A stretch of 64,000 nucleotides of DNA from Novosphingobium sp. 28-62-57. GTDB lineage: Bacteria > Pseudomonadota > Alphaproteobacteria > Sphingomonadales > Sphingomonadaceae. The stretch is taken from contig NCGO01000001.1 in the NCBI GenBank assembly GCA_002256985.1, forward strand, positions 62,001 to 126,000, written 5' to 3'. Below, in pieces: positions 60,872 to 64,000 of this stretch. A model generated the notes under the pieces. That model had not been told where the DNA came from. It ran no database searches and saw only the letters and a program-made list of their open reading frames with translations. Position numbers and translations under genes: made by a program. Position 1 is the stretch's first letter. Each line of letters starts with the position of its first letter.

Positions 60872-62208
60872 TCGTGCGCCGCGCAGCCCTCTCGCGCCGC
60901 ACCGTATTGCGCGGGCTTGGCACCACGATGGCGCTCCCGTTCCTTGAGGCGATGATGCCAAGTGCCAGCGCCGCCGATGTGGCGCAGCGGCCCAAGCGGT
61001 TTCAGGTGTTCTACACGCCCAACGGCATGACCATGGCCGAATACCGGCCCAAAGGCACCGGCGCGGATTTCACCTTGCCGTCCACGCTCGGGCCGCTGGA
61101 GCCGCACCGCAAGGATATTCTGGTGGTCAGCGGCCTTGGCCATGCACAGGCGGCGGCCTTTGGTGACAGGCCAGCGGGCCATGGCCGTTCGTGCCCGGCG
61201 TTCCTTACCGGCACCCGCGCCAAGCAGACCGAGGGGCCTGACATTCGCTGCGGCGTATCGATGGATCAGGTATTCGCCGCGCATCTGGCAGACGCCACGC
61301 AGATCCCTTCGCTCGAACTCGGCGTGGATCAGGCCAGCCTGCTGGGCAGTTGCGACATCAACTATTCCTGCGCCTATACCAACGGCATTTCGTGGCTGAC
61401 GCCAACTGTGCCGCTGCCCGTAACCGCCAATCCGCGCGAGGTGTTTGAGCGGCTGTTCGGCGATGGCGAAGCGCTGGATGAAAAGAGCCGTCTGGCGCAA
61501 TTGCGGCGGCAAAGCTCGATCCTCGATTTCGTGCGTGAAGACGCCGCGCGGTTGACGGGCGCGCTGGGCATGGAAGACCGGCACAAGCTGAACGAATACA
61601 TGGACGCCACCCGCGCCATCGAAAAACGTATCCAGCGCGCGCAAATCTCTCCAGCCGCCGCGCAGACCACCTCGATGCAGGCCCCGGCGGGCATTCCCGA
61701 TGATTTCGCCGAACATGTGAAGCTTATGATCGATCTGCAGGTCATGGCGCTGCAATCCGATATGACGCGCGTGGGCACATTCATGATCGGGCGCGAAATT
61801 TCGAACCGGACTTACCCGGAAATCGGCATTCCGGATTCGCACCACATGCTCAGCCATCATGGCAGCAGCCCGGACAAGATGGCCAAGCTGGCGGTGATCA
61901 ACCGCTATCACATGCAGTTTTTCGCCTACATGCTGCAACGGCTGAAGGAGACGCGCGACGGTGAGGGATCGTTGCTCGATACGATGCTGGTGCTGCGCGG
62001 ATCGGCCTTTGGCGATTCAAACGACCATGATTTCATGGACTTGCCCGTAGTGCTGGCCGGCGGGCTGGTGAAAGGCGGGCGGCATCTGGAGGTGGCCAAG
62101 GGCACGCCGATGTCTGACCTGATGCTGGCGGGGCTTAACTTGCTGGGCGTTCCGGCGAAAAGCTTTGGCGACAGCACCGGGCCGCTCAAGGGTCTGGCTG
62201 ATGCTTGA
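60868..62208 (+). CDS. Tat-exported DUF1552 protein
   Basis: A 446-residue protein. The N terminus reads RRAALSRRTVLRGLGTTMA, a twin-arginine signal, so it is exported folded. The DUF1552 pattern includes FYTPNGMTMAEYRPKGTG, GHGRSCPAFLTGTR, SLELGVDQASLLGSCDINYS and HHMLSHHGSSPDKMAKLAVI, the last with several histidines that could bind metal. DUF1552 and DUF1592 genes are regular neighbours, which suggests one complex. GTG start (60868) with a good ribosome-binding site (GGAG). It overlaps the ankyrin gene by 8 bases. Confidence 0.92.
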   Translation: MIVRRAALSRRTVLRGLGTTMALPFLEAMMPSASAADVAQRPKRFQVFYTPNGMTMAEYRPKGTGADFTLPSTLGPLEPHRKDILVVSGLGHAQAAAFGDRPAGHGRSCPAFLTGTRAKQTEGPDIRCGVSMDQVFAAHLADATQIPSLELGVDQASLLGSCDINYSCAYTNGISWLTPTVPLPVTANPREVFERLFGDGEALDEKSRLAQLRRQSSILDFVREDAARLTGALGMEDRHKLNEYMDATRAIEKRIQRAQISPAAAQTTSMQAPAGIPDDFAEHVKLMIDLQVMALQSDMTRVGTFMIGREISNRTYPEIGIPDSHHMLSHHGSSPDKMAKLAVINRYHMQFFAYMLQRLKETRDGEGSLLDTMLVLRGSAFGDSNDHDFMDLPVVLAGGLVKGGRHLEVAKGTPMSDLMLAGLNLLGVPAKSFGDSTGPLKGLADA

Positions 62209-63505
62209 TCTGGTCGCGGGGCTCCTGCTGGCAAGCGCGATGCCGGTTGCCGATGCGATTGCGGCAGACGATGCGGTGGCCCTGCAGGCCGCGCTTGAGC
62301 GTGGCGCGGATGCCAATGCAACGCTCGATTATGGCGAAAGGCCGCTCGCGCGTGCCGTGGAAGTGCAGGACCCTGCTCTCGTCACGCTGCTGTTGAAGCA
62401 TGGGGCCAAGCCGAACCTTGCCGATGCCAATGGCCTGACGCCACTGGCGCTGGCCTGCGAACGCGGCAACGCTGACATCGTGCAGGCGCTGCTGAACGCT
62501 GGTGCCGATCCGCGCAAGCCGGGGGCCGAAGGGGCTTGGCCGCTGGCCCTGTGCGCGCGGTTTGCGTCTGCCGAAACCGTGGCCGCGATGTTGGCCAAGG
62601 GCGCCAAGCCCGATACCCCGGATCCGCGCGGGCAGACACCGCTGATGTGGGCCGCATCTGCCGGGAAGGCGGATGCGGTGGCGCTGCTGGTCAAAGCGGG
62701 CGCGAAAGTAAACCGCGCCACGGCGGAGGGCTTTACGCCGCTGTTCTTCGCCATTGCGGGCGGCAATGCCGATGCGGTGGATGTGCTGGCTCAGGCAGGC
62801 GCAGACATTCGCCATCGCGGGCCGGAAAACACCAGTGCCTTGCAATTGGCGCTCTATCAAAAGAATTGGGGCGCGGCGCAACTTTTGCTGGCGCGCGGCA
62901 GTTGGGACTTGGCCGAGATTGACCGCAACGGCACCCGCCCGCTGCATGTGGCCGCCGCAGCAGGGCAGGGCGCGCTGGTTTCGGCACTCCTGGCCAAGGG
63001 CGCCGATCCCAATGGCCTGACCGGCCCATCGCGCGTGACATGGGTGACCGAGGCCAACTTTGGCATGCCACCGCCGCCCGTTCCGCCCACGCCACCGCTG
63101 TTCAGTGCGGCGCAGGCCGGGCAGGCCGAGGCAATGCGGCTGCTGGTGGCGGCGGGGGCGGACAAGGCCTTTGTTCTGGCAAACGGCACCAACATCCTGC
63201 TGGCGGCAGCATCCGGGCAGAACGCAGATGCGCTCACGCTGGCGCTCGATTATGCACCCAACGTTGATGTCACCGATGCCAATGGCATGACCGCGCTGCA
63301 TCGCGCATTAAGCAGTGGCTGGCATCCCGGCCTTGAACCGATGCTGCGCGTATTGGCAATCCGTGGCGCGCGCACAGACATTGCCGACAAGTATGGACGC
63401 ACGGCCGCCAAAATGGTTGAAGATGGCCTTGCCACAGTCCGCGAGGCCTATTTGAAAGTGTTTCCCCAAAAGCCGCCTTCCGCTTTGGCGCTGAAGCCGT
63501 TTTGA
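62201..63505 (+). CDS. Exported ankyrin-repeat protein
   Basis: A 434-residue protein starting at ATG 62201 with a signal-like N terminus (LDLVAGLLLASAMPVADAIA). At least eight ankyrin repeats follow, for example GLTPLALACERGNADIVQAL, GQTPLMWAASAGKADAVALL and GTRPLHVAAAAGQGALVSAL. A proline-rich linker (GMPPPPVPPTPP) interrupts the array near residues 288-299. It is a likely periplasmic scaffold for the DUF1552/DUF1592 partners. It overlaps the DUF1552 gene and precedes the cytochrome c-prime-like gene. Confidence 0.9.
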   Translation: MLDLVAGLLLASAMPVADAIAADDAVALQAALERGADANATLDYGERPLARAVEVQDPALVTLLLKHGAKPNLADANGLTPLALACERGNADIVQALLNAGADPRKPGAEGAWPLALCARFASAETVAAMLAKGAKPDTPDPRGQTPLMWAASAGKADAVALLVKAGAKVNRATAEGFTPLFFAIAGGNADAVDVLAQAGADIRHRGPENTSALQLALYQKNWGAAQLLLARGSWDLAEIDRNGTRPLHVAAAAGQGALVSALLAKGADPNGLTGPSRVTWVTEANFGMPPPPVPPTPPLFSAAQAGQAEAMRLLVAAGADKAFVLANGTNILLAAASGQNADALTLALDYAPNVDVTDANGMTALHRALSSGWHPGLEPMLRVLAIRGARTDIADKYGRTAAKMVEDGLATVREAYLKVFPQKPPSALALKPF

Positions 63506-63533
63506 TACCGCCACACCAAGACAGGACCCTGCA

Positions 63534-63998
63534 ATGAACAAGCCCCGCATTCGCACTATTGCCGCCGCTATCGCTCTTGTCGCCGCAGCAGGCGGGACGT
63601 TTGCTATTGCCGCATCTCCGGCTGACACGATTGCCGCGCGCCAGGCCAATTTCAAGAAGATGGGCGGCGCGATGAAGGTCATCAAGGATGAACTGGCCGG
63701 CAGCGCGGACAAGGCCAAGATGGCAGGGGCTGCCAAGACCATCGCCGCCATGGCCCGCGCACAAGTGCCGCTGTTCCCCAAGGGCACCGGCCCGGGCGCT
63801 GGCGTGAAGACGGACGCGCTGCCCGCGATCTGGACCGACCGTGCGACCTTTGATGGTCATGCCAAGAAGCTGATTGCCGAAGCAGACAAGCTGGTGATGG
63901 TCAGCGGCACCGGCAACGCTGCGGCGATCGGCGCGCAGTTCAAGGCCGTTGGCGGCACTTGCGGCGCATGCCACAAGCAGTTCCGCGCCGACGATTGA
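63534..63998 (+). CDS. Cytochrome c-prime/c556-like class II cytochrome
   Basis: A 154-residue periplasmic cytochrome with signal peptide (IRTIAAAIALVAAAGGTFAI). The mature part is a four-helix bundle pattern with the heme motif CGACH at the C terminus (VGGTCGACHKQFRADD), typical of class II cytochromes c-prime and c556. It could pass electrons to or from the di-heme DUF1592 protein. It is the last gene of the operon in the window, with 28 bases after the ankyrin gene. Confidence 0.94.
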   Translation: MNKPRIRTIAAAIALVAAAGGTFAIAASPADTIAARQANFKKMGGAMKVIKDELAGSADKAKMAGAAKTIAAMARAQVPLFPKGTGPGAGVKTDALPAIWTDRATFDGHAKKLIAEADKLVMVSGTGNAAAIGAQFKAVGGTCGACHKQFRADD

Positions 63999-64000
63999 TT

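Overview
The window looks like a chromosomal segment of a high-GC alphaproteobacterium of the order Sphingomonadales (Novosphingobium/Sphingomonas-like). The reasons are a CckA cell-cycle kinase, the small DUF4169 gene, several TonB-dependent receptors tied to sugar or nucleoside uptake, hairpin repeats of the kind common in sphingomonads, and frequent ATGA/GTGA gene overlaps. Assignments come from reading translated sequence by eye; no database search was run.

Layout. 0-4.2 kb: partial D-aminoacylase-type amidohydrolase, a medium-chain PHA depolymerase-like hydrolase, and a membrane PAS-GGDEF-EAL-PilZ protein. 4.3-11.5 kb: rlmN carrying an in-frame hairpin-rich insertion, an outer-membrane beta-barrel protein, an overlapping operon greB / histidine phosphatase / DUF4169 / small secreted protein, an AT-rich DUF1963 gene and a soluble lytic transglycosylase. 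11.6-16.8 kb: dapA, hicAB, smpB, DUF2062 and cckA. The HicAB toxin-antitoxin pair sits between dapA and smpB, and four 14-bp tandem repeats lie at the DUF2062/cckA junction. 17-18.6 kb: DUF1905, a cyclophilin and tRNA-Ser(GGA).

18.7-27.5 kb is accessory. Three small or secreted proteins precede a three-gene operon (27.5 to 20.8 kb, minus strand). Its last gene encodes a 1508-residue protein with an N-terminal Lon-protease-like domain (apparent Ser101-Lys149 dyad), a STAND-type P-loop NTPase, one membrane helix and about 15 WD40-like repeats. The repeat half is much more AT-rich than the rest. The two upstream partners are not recognised. This is the best candidate for an undescribed surveillance or conflict system.

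27.7-36.3 kb is a coherent catabolic locus: a ROK repressor divergent from TonB receptor, glycerate 2-kinase, GH63 glycosylglycerate hydrolase, MFS transporter and ROK sugar kinase. It predicts import and hydrolysis of glucosyl- or mannosylglycerate, with phosphorylation of both products. 36.3-38 kb: divergent PhyH dioxygenase and AraC regulator. 38-43 kb: Oar-like TonB receptor, CNT nucleoside transporter and CDP-alcohol phosphatidyltransferase.

43-49.3 kb: a DedA/VTT-flavoprotein disulfide reductase fusion, a second FAD oxidoreductase, DUF1499, DUF3237 and glycerol kinase. 49.4-55.6 kb: a tripartite RND efflux operon divergent from a TetR regulator, with a tandem palindromic operator between them. 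55.6-58.3 kb: a molybdate locus (minimal ModE, modABC) with a perfect 13-bp inverted repeat in the divergent promoter. 58.4-64 kb: a secreted redox cluster of a di-heme DUF1592-type protein, a Tat-exported DUF1552 protein, an ankyrin-repeat protein and a cytochrome c-prime-like protein.
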